Shown here: positions 53,942 through 63,146 of the stretch, piece by piece
Numbering within the stretch: position 1 is the first letter of the stretch
Layout: each line of letters begins with the position of its first letter
Origin: Sphingobium sp. AP49
Lineage (GTDB): Bacteria; Pseudomonadota; Alphaproteobacteria; Sphingomonadales; Sphingomonadaceae
Assembly: GCF_000281715.2 (NCBI RefSeq)
Contig: NZ_CP124576.1
Location: 627,501 to 691,500, forward strand
Length of the DNA stretch: 64,000 bases
Direction: 5' to 3'
Notes under the pieces: model-generated
What the model saw: only the letters and a program-made list of their open reading frames with translations
Told to the model about the DNA's origin: nothing
Database searches by the model: none
Position numbers and translations under genes: made by a program

Positions 53942-55726
53942 ATGCACGCCTATCGCACCCACAATTGCGGCGCCCTTCGTGAAGCCGATGTCGGCGCGAC
54001 CGTCCGCCTGTCCGGCTGGGTGCATCGCAAGCGCGATCATGGCGGCGTTCTCTTCATCGACCTGCGCGACCATTATGGCCTGACCCAGATCGTCGCCAAG
54101 GCGGATAGCGAGCCGCTGCGCATCCTGGACGGGCTGCGGGCGGAATCGGTCGTGACGATCGACGGCACCGTCGTCGCGCGCGGCCCGGAAGCGACCAACC
54201 CGAAGATGGAAACCGGCACGATCGAGGTCGTCGCCGACAGCGTGACCGTGTTGTCGACCGCTGCGGAGCTGCCGCTGCCGGTGGCGGGCGAGCAGGAATA
54301 TCCCGAGGATATCCGCCTGCGCTATCGCTTCCTGGACCTGCGCCGCGAGACGCTGCACGCCAATATCGTGACGCGCACCAAGATCATCCGCGACATGCGC
54401 CGCCGCATGGAAGATGCCGGCTTCACCGAATATTCGACGCCGATCCTGACCGCGTCCTCGCCCGAAGGCGCGCGCGACTTCCTGGTGCCCAGCCGCATCC
54501 ATGCGGGTAAGTTCTACGCCCTGCCGCAGGCGCCGCAGCAATATAAGCAGTTGCTGATGGTTGCCGGCTTCGACCGCTATTTCCAGATCGCCCCCTGCTT
54601 CCGCGACGAAGACCCGCGCGCCGACCGCCTGCCGGGCGAATTCTACCAGCTCGACCTGGAAATGAGCTTCGTCACCCAGGAAGATGTCTGGAACACGATG
54701 GAGCCGGTGATCGCGAGCGTGTTCGAGGAATTTGCGCAGGGCAAGCCGGTCACCCCGGCCGGCAGCTTCCCGCGCATCCCGCACGCCGAAGCTATGCTGA
54801 AATATGGCAGCGACAAGCCGGACCTGCGCAACCCGATCATCATCCAGGACGTGACCGAGCATTTCCACGGCTCGGGCTTCGGCATCTTCGCCAGCCTGGT
54901 CGAGAGCGGCAATGTGATCCGCGCCATTCCGGCGCCGGGTGCGGGGGCAGGCAGCCGCAAATTCTTCGATGACATGAACAATTGGGCACGCGGCGAAGGC
55001 TATTCGGGCCTGGGCTATATCAATATCAAGGATGGCGTCCCCGGCGGCCCGATCGCCAAGAATCATGGCGAGGAAGCGACCGCCAAGCTGATCGAGGCGC
55101 TGGGCCTTGGTCCGAATGACGGCGTGTTCTTTGCCGCCGGCAAGGAATCGCAGGCGGCCAAGCTGGCGGGCCTGGCGCGTATCCGCATTGGCGAGACGCT
55201 CGACCTGATCGACAAGGACCGGTTCGACCTGTGCTGGATCGTCGACTTCCCCTTCTATGAATATGATGAGGATACCAAGTCGGTCGATTTCGCGCACAAC
55301 CCCTTCTCGATGCCGCAGGGGGGCCTGGATGCGCTGAACAATCAGGATCCGCTGACGATCAACGCCTATCAATATGACATGGTCTGCAACGGCTTCGAGA
55401 TCGCGTCGGGTTCGATCCGCAACCAGTCGCCCGAGGCAATGGTCAAGGCGTTCGAGATCGTCGGCCTCAGCCAGGCGGATGTGGAAGAGCGGTTCGGCGG
55501 TCTCTATCGCGCGTTCCAGTACGGCGCGCCGCCCCATGGTGGCATGGCCGCCGGCGTCGACCGCATCGTGATGCTGCTGTGCGGCGCGCAGAATCTGCGC
55601 GAGATCACGCTGTTCCCGATGAACCAGCGCGCCGAAGACCTGCTGATGGGCGCGCCGAGCGCCGCCGAGTTCAAGCAGTTGCGTGAACTCAACATCCGCG
55701 TGGTGGAGCCGCAGGCGAAGGCATAA
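53942..55726 (+). CDS. aspS: Aspartyl-tRNA synthetase
   Basis: Predicted protein of 594 residues, class II. The N-terminal OB domain shows [22 protein letters not shown]. Motif 2 is in [25 protein letters not shown] and motif 3 in [15 protein letters not shown]. The bacterial GAD insert is present. Some alphaproteobacterial enzymes charge both tRNA-Asp and tRNA-Asn; I did not test discriminating residues. It ends with a strong terminator and has rnd divergent upstream. Confidence 0.96.
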   Translation: MHAYRTHNCGALREADVGATVRLSGWVHRKRDHGGVLFIDLRDHYGLTQIVAKADSEPLRILDGLRAESVVTIDGTVVARGPEATNPKMETGTIEVVADSVTVLSTAAELPLPVAGEQEYPEDIRLRYRFLDLRRETLHANIVTRTKIIRDMRRRMEDAGFTEYSTPILTASSPEGARDFLVPSRIHAGKFYALPQAPQQYKQLLMVAGFDRYFQIAPCFRDEDPRADRLPGEFYQLDLEMSFVTQEDVWNTMEPVIASVFEEFAQGKPVTPAGSFPRIPHAEAMLKYGSDKPDLRNPIIIQDVTEHFHGSGFGIFASLVESGNVIRAIPAPGAGAGSRKFFDDMNNWARGEGYSGLGYINIKDGVPGGPIAKNHGEEATAKLIEALGLGPNDGVFFAAGKESQAAKLAGLARIRIGETLDLIDKDRFDLCWIVDFPFYEYDEDTKSVDFAHNPFSMPQGGLDALNNQDPLTINAYQYDMVCNGFEIASGSIRNQSPEAMVKAFEIVGLSQADVEERFGGLYRAFQYGAPPHGGMAAGVDRIVMLLCGAQNLREITLFPMNQRAEDLLMGAPSAAEFKQLRELNIRVVEPQAKA

Positions 55727-55752
55727 GCCTTTCCATCGGTCGGAAAGAACAG

Positions 55753-55781
55753 GGCTCCTGCCTTCGGGCGGGGGCCTTTTT
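55753..55781 (+). terminator. Intrinsic terminator of aspS
   Basis: GGCTCCTGCC and GGCGGGGGCC close a TTCG tetraloop (with G-T pairs) and are followed by TTTTT, 26 bases after the aspS stop. Confidence 0.9.
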
Positions 55782-55844
55782 CTATGCCTGCTTGCCTTAC
55801 TGTATTGTTATGATAACACACGTGTCGGCAAGGGAGTGTGGCGG

Positions 55845-56933
55845 ATGGTGCGGACGATCATGGCGATGCTGGTAATCGGGCTGGCAGCGGGCCTGTCGGC
55901 GATGGCGGTCCAGGCGGCCGGCCCCGGTTTCGATCCGAGCGCGCTCAAGGATGTGGCGGGGCCGCCCAATGAGGTAATGGTGCTGGGCACGCCCCATCTG
56001 TCCGGCTGGCCCGAGGATTTCGATGCCAAGGCGCTCGACCCGCTGATCGACCGGCTTGCGATATGGAAGCCGCAGTCGATTGCGGTCGAGTCGCTGTCCG
56101 GCCTGCAATGCGACGCCCTGCGCCGTGCGCCGCAACGCTATGCCGAAACGGTGGAAACCTATTGCTGGGATGCGACGCCAGCGCGCAAGGCGACTGGCCT
56201 GGACGTGCCGGCCGCCACGGCCGAGGTCGATCGGCTTCTGGCCGCCTGGCCAGGGCAACCGACCGCGTCTGAGCGACGCCATCTGGCTGCTTTGTTCCTG
56301 GCGGCGGAGGATCAGGGTTCGGCGCTGGTGCAATGGCTGCGCCTGGATATGCCGGAACGACATGCCGGGGATGGGCTGGATGCGGTGCTGGTGGCGCGCC
56401 TGGAAACGCTGCGCCAGCGTCGCAATGAGGAGTTTCTGATCGCGGCGCCGCTCGCGGCGCGGCTGGGGCTGGAACGGCTCGAACCGATGGACGATCACAG
56501 CGCCGACCGGCCCTATCGCAATGCCGAGGAAGAGAAGGCGGCGGGTGCGGCGATCATGAAGGCGTGGGACAATCCGGCAACCGCGCGGCGCAAGGCGGCC
56601 GATGCGGCACTGCAGCCCGGTATCAGGACGGGCGCGGGCGTACTGGCGCTCTATCGTGATTATAACGCGCCGGAACAGGCGCAGACCATCTATGACAGCG
56701 ATTTCGGCGCCGCGCTCAAGGAGCCTTCGCCGCAGCGCTTCGGGCGCGGCTATGCCGGCTATTGGGAGGTGCGCAACCTGCGCATGGCGGCCAATATCCG
56801 CGATGTGTTCGCCGCCGCGCCGGGCCAGCGGATGCTGGTGATCGTCGGCGCCTCGCACAAATTCTACCTTCAGGCCTATCTCGACATGATGCACGATGTG
56901 CGGTTGGTCGACACCGACGCCGTGCTGCGCTGA
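55845..56933 (+). CDS. DUF5694 family secreted protein
   Basis: Predicted protein of 362 residues. Signal peptide ends near residue 24 (VIGLAAGLSAMAVQA). Conserved blocks are VMVLGTPHLSG near 44-54 and the C-terminal RMLVIVGASHKFYLQAYLDMMHDVRLVD, both signatures of DUF5694, which is distantly related to TraB/GumN-type metal-binding proteins through the G-x-x-H positions. Its function is unknown; a periplasmic enzyme is possible. ATG 55845 follows an AAGGGAG site. PPK2 starts 65 bases downstream. Confidence 0.82.
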   Translation: MVRTIMAMLVIGLAAGLSAMAVQAAGPGFDPSALKDVAGPPNEVMVLGTPHLSGWPEDFDAKALDPLIDRLAIWKPQSIAVESLSGLQCDALRRAPQRYAETVETYCWDATPARKATGLDVPAATAEVDRLLAAWPGQPTASERRHLAALFLAAEDQGSALVQWLRLDMPERHAGDGLDAVLVARLETLRQRRNEEFLIAAPLAARLGLERLEPMDDHSADRPYRNAEEEKAAGAAIMKAWDNPATARRKAADAALQPGIRTGAGVLALYRDYNAPEQAQTIYDSDFGAALKEPSPQRFGRGYAGYWEVRNLRMAANIRDVFAAAPGQRMLVIVGASHKFYLQAYLDMMHDVRLVDTDAVLR

Positions 56934-56998
56934 GACCGCTCTTGCCCTTGAGCCTGGGCTTCGATCTAATCGGCGATCCCCTTGGAGGAGAGCGGCGC

Positions 56999-57784
56999 AT
57001 GACCATCAATCTGTCGGATTATGAGACCGGGGCGAAGTATAAGGGCGATTATGACGCCGAATTGCTGGCGCTGCAGCATCGCCTGTCGAAAATTCAGGTT
57101 GCCCATATCCTCCACCATCGCCGATCGGTCATCATGCTGGAAGGCTGGGACGGGGCCGGCAAGGGTGGGGTCATCAAGCGGATGACGGCCGACTGGGATC
57201 CCCGCTATTATCAGGTTCACCCGATCGCCGCGCCGACGCGCGAGGAAATGGACCATCATTTCCTCTGGCGCTTCTGGACACGTCTGCCCGCCAGCCAGAA
57301 TATCGGCCTGTTCGACCGCAGCTGGTATGGCCGGGTTCTGGTCGAGCGGGTCGAGAAATATGCGACAAAGGCGGAATGGAAGCGCGGCTACAAGGATATC
57401 AACGCGTTCGAGGCGCAGCAGATCGAAACCGGTACCAACATCATCAAGCTGTTCGTCCATATCACCCAGGAGACGCAGGACGAGCAACTGGCGCAGCGGC
57501 TCGACACGCCCTGGAAGCGCTGGAAGACCGGCGCCGACGATTATCGCAACCGCGCCAAGCGGATCGAATATTGGGACGCGATGCACGACATGTTTCGCAA
57601 GACCGATACGAAGGAAGCGCCCTGGAAGGTGATCGACAACAACAACCGCAAGGCCGGACGGATTGCCGCGCTGACCTATGTCGCGGATCGACTGGAGCGG
57701 CTGGTGCCGATGGACTTTCCTGCGGCTGATCCGGAAGTGGTGAAGCTTGCGCGCGAGGCTTTCGGCTATAAGGCGGCAAAATAA
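56999..57784 (+). CDS. ppk2: Polyphosphate kinase 2
   Basis: Predicted protein of 261 residues. Walker A GWDGAGKGG lies at 49-57 and Walker B LFDRSWYGR at about 104-112. KRMTADWDPRYYQVHPI and WRFWTRLPASQNI are PPK2 signatures. PPK2 phosphorylates nucleotides from polyphosphate, usually GDP or ADP to the triphosphate; the single-domain length fits that group. Together with the Ppx/GppA gene at 14887 it links this window to polyphosphate or (p)ppGpp turnover. The ribosome site GGAGGAG is strong. Confidence 0.92.
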   Translation: MTINLSDYETGAKYKGDYDAELLALQHRLSKIQVAHILHHRRSVIMLEGWDGAGKGGVIKRMTADWDPRYYQVHPIAAPTREEMDHHFLWRFWTRLPASQNIGLFDRSWYGRVLVERVEKYATKAEWKRGYKDINAFEAQQIETGTNIIKLFVHITQETQDEQLAQRLDTPWKRWKTGADDYRNRAKRIEYWDAMHDMFRKTDTKEAPWKVIDNNNRKAGRIAALTYVADRLERLVPMDFPAADPEVVKLAREAFGYKAAK

Positions 57785-57866
57785 TTACGCAAAAACAATA
57801 TCTTGTAACAAAAATGTCATGAAATCCTAAGGGCTCATTTACCCTTTTTCCCTAAGCCCGGCCGTC

Positions 57867-59198
57867 ATGTACGCGACCCTGATGCTCGACCTGCCAGACA
57901 AGGCTCCGTCCGCCGCCGACGGCACGGCTGTGCCCTTCGCGCAGCCTTGTCCCGCGATCCGGCTCGGCCAGCCGCTCAGCGATGCCGTCGATCGTTTCCA
58001 GGGGGATGCGGCGTTGCGATTATTGCCCGTACTCGACCTGGGCGACCGACCGGTTGGTGCCATCTATGAACGCGACATGCGGCGTATCCTGTTCAATCCT
58101 TTCGGTCATGCGCTGCTGCGCAATCCCAGCTTTGGCGGCCGGCTGGACGATCATGTCCGGCCTTGTGCGAGCGTCAAACGCAGCGCCAGTGTCGAACGCC
58201 TGATCGACCTTTATGCCGCCCAGGGTGCCGGATGCGAGGGACTGATCATTACCGATGATCAGGGCCGATATGCCGGTGTGGTCGGCGGGCCATTGCTTTT
58301 GAAACTCGCGGCCGAACGGGACACGCGCGACGCGCTGGTGCGGGCTCGGCGGCTGGAACAGGTGACGCGCGAGAGCGGCGCCTTCCGCCAGGATGTCGAA
58401 GCGCTGATCGGCGATCTGGTCGGCATGGCCGACATGCTGTCGGCACTCGCGGGCGAGGCCGCGGCGCGCGCGGCCGACAATGGCGAATCGGCTGCCGGCA
58501 TGGCCGTGGCGGCTGCCCAGACGGCCGATAATCTGACGGGAATAGCAGCCGGTGGACAGGAATTGGGCGCCCTGTTCCAGGCGATGGAAAACCAGGTCCG
58601 TGCAGCTGGCGATGCGATCCGCGCCGCCGTCGTCCAGACCCGCGCGGGGAGCGTTCAGACGGAAGCGCTGCGGATCGAGGCCGATGGTATCGGCGCGGTC
58701 ATCACCTTGATCGACGACATCGCTCGCGCGACCAGCATGTTGGCGCTCAACGCCAGCATTGAGGCGGCGCGGGCCGGGGCTGCAGGCGAGGGCTTTGCCG
58801 TGGTTGCGCGCGAAGTGAAATCGCTCGCCGGCCAGACCCGCGACGCTGCGGCAGAGGTCGGTCGGCGGATCGGCCATATTCGCCTGGCGGTAGAGGCGGT
58901 GGCGCAGGGCCATGTCCATATGGACGCGGCGATGGCGACCGCGAACGAGGTGTCGGCTTCGGTGTTTGATGCCGTGGCGCGCCATGGCGCCTTCAGCCGC
59001 GCGATCGCGGGCAGCGTGTCGGAGGCCGGTGCGTCGAGCGAGCATATTCGTCTCAGCGCACGCCAGGTCAGCGACAATGCCGGTGCCGCCGCCGCCGGCG
59101 CGCGCGATATCGGCTTGGCAGCAGGACAATTGGCGCAGGGCGCGCATCGGCTCGACGCCCGCGCCAGCGCCTTCTTGCATGCCATCCAGGCTGCCTGA
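57867..59198 (+). CDS. Soluble methyl-accepting chemotaxis-type protein with N-terminal CBS-like region
   Basis: Predicted protein of 443 residues with no signal peptide or membrane helix. The N-terminus (about 25-145) has a tandem pattern like CBS or similar sensor modules, e.g. [19 protein letters not shown] and [17 protein letters not shown]. From about 160 onward it is a long helical signalling domain with the hairpin [14 protein letters not shown]...[16 protein letters not shown] at 291-323, the CheA/CheW contact tip. It should signal from the cytoplasm. The gene is preceded by an AT-rich stretch. No che genes are nearby, so it may feed a distant array or a different pathway. Confidence 0.85.
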   Translation: MYATLMLDLPDKAPSAADGTAVPFAQPCPAIRLGQPLSDAVDRFQGDAALRLLPVLDLGDRPVGAIYERDMRRILFNPFGHALLRNPSFGGRLDDHVRPCASVKRSASVERLIDLYAAQGAGCEGLIITDDQGRYAGVVGGPLLLKLAAERDTRDALVRARRLEQVTRESGAFRQDVEALIGDLVGMADMLSALAGEAAARAADNGESAAGMAVAAAQTADNLTGIAAGGQELGALFQAMENQVRAAGDAIRAAVVQTRAGSVQTEALRIEADGIGAVITLIDDIARATSMLALNASIEAARAGAAGEGFAVVAREVKSLAGQTRDAAAEVGRRIGHIRLAVEAVAQGHVHMDAAMATANEVSASVFDAVARHGAFSRAIAGSVSEAGASSEHIRLSARQVSDNAGAAAAGARDIGLAAGQLAQGAHRLDARASAFLHAIQAA

Positions 59199-59278
59199 CG
59201 CCACGGGCACCGGTATAAAGGCACTGGCGTCGCCTGCGAATGCGGCTAGGTTCTCCTGACAATAGAAGGAGAGATGTC

Positions 59279-59464
59279 ATGCTGGTCATGTTCGTGGGCA
59301 CTGATCGTACCGAAACTGCGGTCAATCCCAGCCAGGTCACCTTCGTCTCATCCGTCCGCGACGGGACCCGGATACGGTTCGGCGAAGGCCGCAGCGTCAC
59401 CGTGACCGAACCGATCGCCGAAGTGCTCGACACGCTCAATCGCGCATTACGCCCGCACGACTGA
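59279..59464 (+). CDS. Small conserved-looking hypothetical protein
   Basis: Predicted protein of 61 residues (VMFVGTDRTETAVNPSQVTF and GEGRSVTVTEPIAEVLDTLN). It has three to four likely beta strands and a terminal helix, and resembles small flagellar FlbD-like or DUF-type proteins only loosely, so I leave it unnamed. GAAGGAGAG before the ATG at good spacing and the normal codon bias support translation. Its stop lies about five bases before the tandem hairpin repeats. Confidence 0.65.
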   Translation: MLVMFVGTDRTETAVNPSQVTFVSSVRDGTRIRFGEGRSVTVTEPIAEVLDTLNRALRPHD

Positions 59465-59469
59465 TCGAT

Positions 59470-59515
59470 CGTTCGGGGCGCCGCCCGACATACGTTCGGG
59501 GCATCGCCCGACATA
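59470..59515. repeat. Two tandem 23-bp repeats with internal dyads
   Basis: Copies at 59470-59492 and 59493-59515 are identical except for two central bases (GC versus AT). Each unit contains TCGGG and CCCGA arms around the variable centre, so each is a small hairpin or operator. They end 75 bases before the GMC oxidoreductase start. Confidence 0.8.
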
Positions 59516-59590
59516 TCGCCACTGCGCGAGGTCCGCGCCTTTACGCGGGCCTTGCCGCCGGGCCATGGTCTCGCCTGCAAAGGAGAGGCG

Positions 59591-61201
59591 ATGAGCCGGG
59601 ATTTCGGAAACTGGGATTATATCATCCTGGGCGCGGGCAGCGCGGGATGCGTGCTGGCCAACCGGCTGAGCGCCGATCCGCGCAACCGCGTGCTCCTGCT
59701 GGAAGCGGGCGGCAAGGACGACTGGCTGTGGATAAAAATCCCGGTCGGCTATCTCTATTGCATCGGCAATCCGCGCACCGACTGGTGCCTGAAGACCGAG
59801 GCGGAGGCCGGCCTTGGCGCCCGCGCCATCGCCTATCCGCGCGGCCGGGTGATCGGCGGCAGCAGCTCGATCAACGGCATGATCTACATGCGTGGCCAGG
59901 CCGCCGATTATGATGGCTGGCGTCAGGCCGGCAATAGCGGCTGGGGCTGGGACGATGTCCTGCCCTATTTTCTGCGCGCGGAGGATCATCAGGATGGGGC
60001 GAGCGCCACCCATGGCGCGGGGGGCGAGATACGGGTCGAACGGCAAAGGCTGCGCTGGGATCTGCTCGACCGCTTCCGCCAGGCCGCCAGCCAATATGGC
60101 GTGCCCGAAACCGCCGACTTCAACGGCGGCGACAATCTGGGATCGGGCTATTTTCAGGTGACGCAGCGGCGCGGCCGGCGCTGGAGCGCCGCCGACGCCT
60201 TCCTGCGTCCGGCCATGAACCGCCCCAATCTGCGCATCGTCACCGGCGCGACGATCGATCGGGTGACGATCGCGCAGGGCCGCGCCACCGGCGTGCGCTT
60301 CCTGCTGGATGGCGAAGCCTGCACCGCGCAGGCCGATGGCGAAGTCATCCTGTCGGCCGGGTCGATCGGCAGCCCCGCCATCCTCCAGCGATCGGGCATC
60401 GGCGACGGCGCCCGGCTGGCCGCGCTCGGCATCGACGTGCTGGCCGACCGGCCGGGTGTCGGCGAGAATTTGCAGGATCATCTCCAGATACGCTGCGCCT
60501 ATCGGGTGAACGGCATCGCCACCCTCAACGGCCGGGCCGGATCATGGCTGGGCAAGGCGTGGATGGGCCTGCACTATCTCGCCATCCGCTCCGGGCCGCT
60601 GTCGATGGCGCCCAGCCAGCTCGGCATGTTCGTCAAATCCGACCCGCGCCATGCCACCGCCAATCTCGAATATCATGTCCAACCCTTGAGCCTGGCCGCG
60701 TTCGGCGGCGCGCTCGACGCCTTTCCCGCCTTCACCGCCAGCGTCTGCAACCTGCGCCCGCACAGCCGGGGCGATGTGCGGATCCGTTCCGCCGATCCGC
60801 TCGCCCCGCCCGCCATCCGCCCCAATTATCTGTCCGCCGCCGAAGACCGGCAGGTCGCGCTGGAGGCGGTGCGCGTCACCCGCGCGATCGTCGGCCAGCC
60901 GGCCCTCGCCCCCTATGCGCCGCAGGAATTTCGCCCAGGGCCGGAACGGCAGGATGACGCCGCCCTGCTCGAAGGGATCGGCGCGATCGCCAGCAGCATC
61001 TTCCATCCCGTCGGCACCGCCGCCATGGGCAACGGCCCGCGCGCGGTGGTCGACCAGCAGCTGCGCGTTCATGGCCTTGCCGGGCTGCGCGTCATCGACG
61101 CCTCGGTGATGCCGACGATCACGTCCGGCAACACCAATGCGCCGACCATGATGATCGCGGAAAAGGGGGCGGAGATGATTCTCGCCGCCGCCCGTTCCTG
61201 A
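59591..61201 (+). CDS. GMC family FAD-dependent oxidoreductase
   Basis: Predicted protein of 536 residues. The FAD loop GAGSAGCVLANRL lies near 14-26. YPRGRVIGGSSSINGMIYMRG is GMC signature 1, EVILSAGSIGSPAILQRSGIG signature 2, and the C-terminal active site shows SIFHPVGTAAMG and NTNAPTMMIAEKGA, with the catalytic His and a second polar residue. Similar proteins oxidise alcohols, often as choline-dehydrogenase-like enzymes; the substrate here is unknown. Start ATG 59591 follows AGGAGAGG. It converges with an SDR gene and may act in the same pathway. Confidence 0.9.
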   Translation: MSRDFGNWDYIILGAGSAGCVLANRLSADPRNRVLLLEAGGKDDWLWIKIPVGYLYCIGNPRTDWCLKTEAEAGLGARAIAYPRGRVIGGSSSINGMIYMRGQAADYDGWRQAGNSGWGWDDVLPYFLRAEDHQDGASATHGAGGEIRVERQRLRWDLLDRFRQAASQYGVPETADFNGGDNLGSGYFQVTQRRGRRWSAADAFLRPAMNRPNLRIVTGATIDRVTIAQGRATGVRFLLDGEACTAQADGEVILSAGSIGSPAILQRSGIGDGARLAALGIDVLADRPGVGENLQDHLQIRCAYRVNGIATLNGRAGSWLGKAWMGLHYLAIRSGPLSMAPSQLGMFVKSDPRHATANLEYHVQPLSLAAFGGALDAFPAFTASVCNLRPHSRGDVRIRSADPLAPPAIRPNYLSAAEDRQVALEAVRVTRAIVGQPALAPYAPQEFRPGPERQDDAALLEGIGAIASSIFHPVGTAAMGNGPRAVVDQQLRVHGLAGLRVIDASVMPTITSGNTNAPTMMIAEKGAEMILAAARS

Positions 61202-61230
61202 GCTTTCGGGCCTGAGCTTTTGCGCCTGAG
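61197..61230. repeat. Short tandem repeat at the GMC/SDR junction
   Basis: Imperfect 14-base units CCTGAGCTTTCGGG and CCTGAGCTTTTGCG, then a partial CCTGAG, span the end of the GMC gene. The GMC stop lies in the first unit. Confidence 0.55.
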
Positions 61231-62052
61231 TCAGCGCCCGGTCGCCGACGCCCCCGTGCGATAGCCCGGCTGGGCCGGTTCGCCGAACGCCGCCAGGATC
61301 GTGTCGAACCGGCGGGCCAGGTCGTCGCGATATTCGGGATGGGTGATGATATAGGGCTGGTCCTGCTCGACCGCGCGCACCACCGCCCGGCCCAGCCAGA
61401 TCGGCTCCATCATGTTGGCGCGAATCTGCGCCAGCCGCGCCGGGTCCATCGCGCCCGGCCCGACCGTGTCGGATTCCGACATGCGGCTGCGGGTCAGGCC
61501 GGGAAACAAAGTGGAGACGCCGACGCCACGGGGCGCCAATTCCTGCCGCAGCGAATCCGACAGGCCCAGCACGCCGAACTTGCTCGCCGAATAGGCGGCG
61601 AACAGGCCGAAGGGATTGAGCCCGTTCATCGACGATGTGTTGACGATATGCCCAGCGCCGCGGTCGACCATCGCCCGTGCGAAACAGGCGATGCCATTAT
61701 AGACGCCGGTCAGGTTGACCGCGACCAGCCGGTCGAAATCGGCCGGATCCATGTCGATCAGCGGCACGAAGCCCGACGCGATCCCGGCATTGTTGCAGAG
61801 AATATCCACAGGCCCGAACCGCGCCTCCGCAGCGGCCCTGGCCTGCGCCCAGCTGTCGCGGTTGGTGACGTCGATCGGCAGCGCCAGCGCATCCGTCCCC
61901 GGCGGCAGCTTCGCCACCTCCGCCTCGGCAAAATCCGCATCGATATCGGCCAGGATGATGCGCCCGCCCTTCTCGGCAAAGGCCTGCGCCATTCCCCCGC
62001 CGATTCCGCCGCCGCCGCCGGTGATGAATATCGTCCTGCCCGCGATCTGCAT
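61231..62052 (-). CDS. Short-chain dehydrogenase/reductase (SDR)
   Basis: Predicted protein of 273 residues. TGGGGGIGGGMA near 11-22 is the cofactor loop; the acidic residue in ILADIDADF suggests NAD preference. NNAGIASG and SSMNGLNPFGLFAAYSASKFGVLG supply the catalytic Ser, Tyr and Lys of classical SDRs. It likely oxidises or reduces an alcohol or ketone. The gene converges with the GMC oxidoreductase, suggesting related substrates, but the two are on opposite strands and so separately regulated. The ATG is followed by MQIAGRTIFITG. Confidence 0.9.
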   Translation of the reverse strand: MQIAGRTIFITGGGGGIGGGMAQAFAEKGGRIILADIDADFAEAEVAKLPPGTDALALPIDVTNRDSWAQARAAAEARFGPVDILCNNAGIASGFVPLIDMDPADFDRLVAVNLTGVYNGIACFARAMVDRGAGHIVNTSSMNGLNPFGLFAAYSASKFGVLGLSDSLRQELAPRGVGVSTLFPGLTRSRMSESDTVGPGAMDPARLAQIRANMMEPIWLGRAVVRAVEQDQPYIITHPEYRDDLARRFDTILAAFGEPAQPGYRTGASATGR

Positions 62053-62112
62053 CCTGCTCTCCTTTATATTTACGACAATAGTGTCGCAAATTAAGGTCGG
62101 TAGGGAAAGGGG

Positions 62113-63039
62113 CTATTGGCCCCGGTTGTAACTGCGCGTCTCCCCCTCTGCCGCCAGCTTCTTGTCCAGCATCCCGGCGGCCCGGTCGGCATAGCGGCGG
62201 CAGGCGGTCGGATCGATGAAGGGATTGGGCATGCGCTTCGCCCGCAAGCGCGCGAGCTTGGCCGGGTCGGCCGGATCGGGATGGGCGGTGATCAACAGGT
62301 CGCAGTCCATTGCGCCCACCTTGGCGAATGTCGCGCGAAAGGCGTCGACCACCGGCCGGTGCGCCGGATCGGAAAAACTATAGCCTTCGGCGGCGATCGG
62401 ATTAAGGCTGGAGCCGAAGAGGATGGTCGCGCATTGCCGCCCCTCGCAGCTTTTCCAGCGCCAGCTCATGCTGCCCATCGTATGGCCCGGCGTCGCGACG
62501 GCGGTGATGACCGTGTCGCCCAGCCGGATTGCCTCGCCATCTTTGACCGCGCGCAGCCGGCGGACGGCGGGGAAGCGCTCCAGCCAGGCCGCCTGCGGAT
62601 CGGCCGGATCGATGCCGCCGGTGCGCAGCACCACGGTCGCCGGCGCGCTCGCCACCACCGTCGCGCCGCTGTCCCGCGCCAGCGCGGCCAGCCCGCCGGC
62701 ATGGTCGAAATGCGGTTCGGTGCTCAGGATCAGCTTCACGTCGCGGATCGAAAAGCCCAACGCCCTGATGTTCGCCTCGACGTCGCGCACTGCCTGCGGC
62801 ACCGCGCCGTCAATCAGGATCAGCCCGGCATTGGTTTTGATAAGCGCGACGTTGAGGCCGCCAAACCCGACCAGATAGGTCTGGCCATGTAGCCGGATCG
62901 GCGCCTGCGGCGCCAGCCAGCGCTTGGACGAGGCAAGCGCGATCGGTCGCAGCAATGGATCATCCGCCGCCTTCGTCCAGGCCGGGCCACCCAGAAACAT
63001 CGCAGCCATGCTGATACCTACGCCCATCCAGTTGCGCAT
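62113..63039 (-). CDS. Subclass B3-E metallo-beta-lactamase (His116 replaced by Glu)
   Basis: Predicted protein of 308 residues from ATG 63039, with a signal peptide ending near TKA (about 22-24). It is a B3-type enzyme: GLILIDGAVP, then LSTEPHFDHAGG where B3 enzymes normally have H-x-H-x-D-H; here Glu108, His110, Asp112, His113. GHTMGSMSW gives His186 and LLITAHPDP gives His253. So all zinc ligands are kept except the first His, which is Glu (standard residue 116). Such B3-E enzymes are known; SIE-1 of Sphingobium indicum is one, from general knowledge. It hydrolyses beta-lactams. An AmpR-type gene is divergent. Confidence 0.88.
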   Translation of the reverse strand: MRNWMGVGISMAAMFLGGPAWTKAADDPLLRPIALASSKRWLAPQAPIRLHGQTYLVGFGGLNVALIKTNAGLILIDGAVPQAVRDVEANIRALGFSIRDVKLILSTEPHFDHAGGLAALARDSGATVVASAPATVVLRTGGIDPADPQAAWLERFPAVRRLRAVKDGEAIRLGDTVITAVATPGHTMGSMSWRWKSCEGRQCATILFGSSLNPIAAEGYSFSDPAHRPVVDAFRATFAKVGAMDCDLLITAHPDPADPAKLARLRAKRMPNPFIDPTACRRYADRAAGMLDKKLAAEGETRSYNRGQ

Positions 63040-63120
63040 CGCTTTACCCCTATATGCTTGATGATTGGCAGAGATTGCGGGAGATACGGGCTTGCGACAA
63101 AGCATCAATTCTCGACACAG

Positions 63121-63139
63121 GCATTAGCTGATCTTATGC
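63121..63139 (+). promoter_or_regulatory. Candidate LysR-type (T-N11-A) operator
   Basis: GCAT and ATGC flank an 11-base spacer, giving the T-N11-A dyad recognised by LysR-family proteins such as AmpR. It lies seven bases before the ampR start and 82 bases upstream of the beta-lactamase start, so it could mediate repression of the regulator and activation of the enzyme gene. The short arms make chance possible. Confidence 0.4.
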
Positions 63140-63146
63140 CGTTGCC

